From Bacteroidia bacterium (GTDB taxonomy: Bacteria; Bacteroidota; Bacteroidia; Cytophagales; Cyclobacteriaceae), in NCBI GenBank assembly GCA_030426345.1, contig JAUHYU010000057.1, positions 1 to 34,043 of the forward strand: a stretch of DNA of 34,043 nucleotides, read 5' to 3'. This document shows, piece after piece, positions 32,899-34,043 of this stretch; within the stretch, counting starts at the first letter, position 1, and the number at the start of each line of letters is the position of its first letter. A program made the translations under genes and the position numbers. Under the pieces are notes generated by a model. That model saw nothing but the letters and a program-made list of their open reading frames with translations, was not told the origin of the DNA and searched no databases.

Positions 32899-33001
32899 AA
32901 ATCTGTGGTGGTTTCTATCAGGGGTTGAGGAACAAACTACGCTCCATTCGCTGTTCCACAGCTCTAATGAGACCACACAGATTTACACACATGTTGCCAA
33001 T
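32899..33001 (+). repeat. Structured inverted repeat ending in TTTACACACATGTTG, attC-like
   Basis: AAATCTGTGGTGG (32899-32911) pairs with CCACACAGATTT (32973-32984) with one bulged base; an inner stem GGAACA/TGTTCC (32929-32934 and 32952-32957) adds to the fold. The right end TTTACAC...GTT (32983-32995) matches the ends of two other structured sites. The last box, GTTGCCA, is not a GTTRRRY match, and no RYYYAAC is clear at the left. It lies 80-100 bases before the AT-rich lipocalin-like gene. Confidence 0.5.
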
Positions 33002-33107
33002 TCGCTTATGACTTCAATAAAAAATCTCCTAGATTGACCCGGATATAAAAAAATAAGGGACACTTTGTACCTTTAGTCAATTGTTGGCAACAATTAAAAA
33101 TACGAAC

Positions 33108-33620
33108 TTGAAAAAACTGAAAATAATAATCATACTGACTATACTACTTTCTTGTAATACAGAAAATGAACAATCTGATTTTGATAAATTTACTGGAAGA
33201 TGGACTCTTAATATTGTAGAGATCCAAACTGACTCCATTTCTGCTTGGAAACCTAGACAGGACCATTACAAAAACCGAAAAGGATTTATTATTTACGATG
33301 GCAGAGGTGGGATGGGTGCTCATCACGTAACTGAAAATTATGAAAAATATGAGTTTGAAGGAAATGGTGGACTTGATAGTCTGACAGTAAAAGACTTAAG
33401 ACATTTAGCAGATAACTTTGTTTATTTTGGAAAATATAGAGTGAATGACTCACTAAACATAATTGAACACCATATAGAATCGGTAAATTTTCAAAATATG
33501 TGGGGAATAACAGCTAAAAGGAAATACCTGTTTTCAGGAGACACATTAATTCTTAATCCACTTACGAACAGATATCCAAAGATTCGACTTAAATGGATAA
33601 AGTTAAATGATAAAGAATAA
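33108..33620 (+). CDS. Lipocalin-like (Lipocalin_5-type) lipoprotein
   Basis: A 170-aa protein if started at TTG 33108, giving the lipoprotein signal 'LKKLKIIIILTILLSCNTE' (Leu as initiator Met). In-frame TTGs at 33081 and 33084 are part of a GTTGGCA junction and less likely. No in-frame ATG lies upstream of the signal. The mature part reads 'FTGRWTLNIVEI', 'KGFIIYDGRGGMGAHHV', 'FVYFGKYRVND', 'IIEHHIESVNFQNMWG', 'KRKYLFSGDTLIL', the order of blocks in the lipocalin-like domain family. Ligand unknown. The gene is AT-rich and sits between two structured spacers, so it looks like another accessory single-gene insert. The TTG start rests on the lipobox only. Confidence 0.7.
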   Translation: MKKLKIIIILTILLSCNTENEQSDFDKFTGRWTLNIVEIQTDSISAWKPRQDHYKNRKGFIIYDGRGGMGAHHVTENYEKYEFEGNGGLDSLTVKDLRHLADNFVYFGKYRVNDSLNIIEHHIESVNFQNMWGITAKRKYLFSGDTLILNPLTNRYPKIRLKWIKLNDKE

Positions 33621-33646
33621 AATTACAGTTGCCAGTCGAGTAAACG

Positions 33647-33694
33647 GCTGTGAGCCATAAGCTCACAGCTTGCCCCGTTTTCGTAGGCGGGGCA
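33647..33694 (+). terminator. Tandem hairpins behind the lipocalin-like gene
   Basis: GCTGTGAGC/GCTCACAGC (33647-33655 and 33661-33669, loop CATAA) is followed directly by TGCCCCG/CGGGGCA (33671-33677 and 33688-33694). Both stems are perfect. They follow GTTGCCAGT (33629-33637), and TTTGGGCAAC comes about 45 bases later (33723-33732), so the whole 105-base block is bounded by GTTGCC and GGGCAAC. It may be a terminator or the 3' recombination site of the insert. Confidence 0.55.
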
Positions 33695-33787
33695 GGGTAA
33701 TTGTAGTTCTCAAAATAGGACTTTGGGCAACTGCCCATCCTCCTATTCGAGTCCTACTCTGAGCATATGACATTCGCTGCTTACAAC

Positions 33788-34043
33788 TTATTTCTTTCTC
33801 AATTCAAATAAATCCTTCCTTCTATCGCGCAGGTTTTTGACGCTGCCAAATTGGTTTAGCTCGCTCAATAAATCGAGATCAACATCAGCAATCAAGATCA
33901 TTTCGGTATTGGTCGTGGCCTCGGCTTTGATTCCATTGGCCGGAAATGAAAAATCACAAGGGGTAAAAACCATGGACTGAGCAAACTGGATGTCCATGTT
34001 ATGGACTTTGGGCAAATTGCCCACGCTCCCCGCGATGGCCACG
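33788..34043 (-). CDS. Carbon-nitrogen hydrolase (nitrilase) family protein, C-terminal end only
   Basis: The last about 84 codons of a gene whose start lies beyond the window. 'AIAGSVGNLPKVHNMDIQFAQSMVFTPCDFSFPANGIKAEATTNTEMILIADVDLDLL' is the C-terminal part of nitrilase-type amidohydrolases that in many bacteria are fused to an N-terminal GNAT acetyltransferase domain. 'GSVKNLRDRRKDLFELR' is the usual tail. The catalytic Glu-Lys-Cys part is not in view, so activity cannot be judged. Confidence 0.8.
   Translation of the reverse strand, partial: VAIAGSVGNLPKVHNMDIQFAQSMVFTPCDFSFPANGIKAEATTNTEMILIADVDLDLLSELNQFGSVKNLRDRRKDLFELRKK

Noticed and set aside
1-34043. tRNA, rRNA or CRISPR array
   Set aside because: I looked for T-loop-like GTTCRANNC contexts, long direct repeat arrays and rRNA blocks and found none that hold up.

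Overview
The window reads as chromosomal DNA of a Bacteroidota member, most likely a marine Cytophagales-type organism. This rests on AT-rich spacers, many short lipoprotein signal peptides ending in S-C or A-C, weak Shine-Dalgarno signals, a TAnnTTTG-type -7 element before egtD, and the gene complement (DUF5995, imelysin, sulfatase, DUF2461, PLDc_N and S9A peptidase genes). No genus is claimed.

Layout. 1-1216: 3' part of an enolase-superfamily enzyme. 1217-3720: an AT-rich accessory block with an uncharacterised HExxH protein and a small membrane PH-domain protein, bounded by structured repeats. 3721-8857: S9A prolyl oligopeptidase, DUF5995, msrB and a sulfatase, all on the minus strand. 8963-11730: a 56-aa PLDc_N-like membrane protein, a histidine-kinase-like sensor that stops after its DHp helices, and purU. 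11746-16835: a PQQ-type sugar dehydrogenase/cytochrome c fusion, an acyl-CoA ligase and a BCCT transporter. 16994-17683: DUF2461. 17684-19600: a second accessory block with a convincing integron attC-like site (18719-18781) behind a 4-TM protein gene, and a truncated IS91-type transposase. 19639-20982: an AT-rich secreted glycosidase-like propeller gene. 21188-24104: M3 dipeptidyl carboxypeptidase and an unknown membrane protein. 24286-27645: ergothioneine genes egtB and egtD with a convergent class V aminotransferase that could be EgtE. 27834-28702: a short-chain dehydrogenase broken by a one-base frameshift. 28880-32687: a porin - imelysin - di-haem oxidoreductase (DUF1111) operon, probably for iron acquisition. 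33108-33620: an AT-rich lipocalin-like lipoprotein between structured spacers. 33788-end: 3' end of a nitrilase-family gene.

Main second-look items. First, several AT-rich, single-gene accessory inserts sit beside imperfect palindromes whose ends resemble integron attC core sites (RYYYAAC ... GTTRRRY); three of these palindromes share TTTACAC followed by GTT, and no integron integrase gene lies in the window. The insert at 1372-2997 encodes a possible new zinc-metallopeptidase-like family. Second, a dispersed motif, AAAGCCTCTAAAATCCATG or its complement, occurs at five or more intergenic places between about 17.7 and 32.9 kb; it forms a near palindrome at 32824-32859 and supplies the start codon of the egtE-like gene. 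Most of the remaining window is ordinary metabolism, transport and stress-repair coding sequence.
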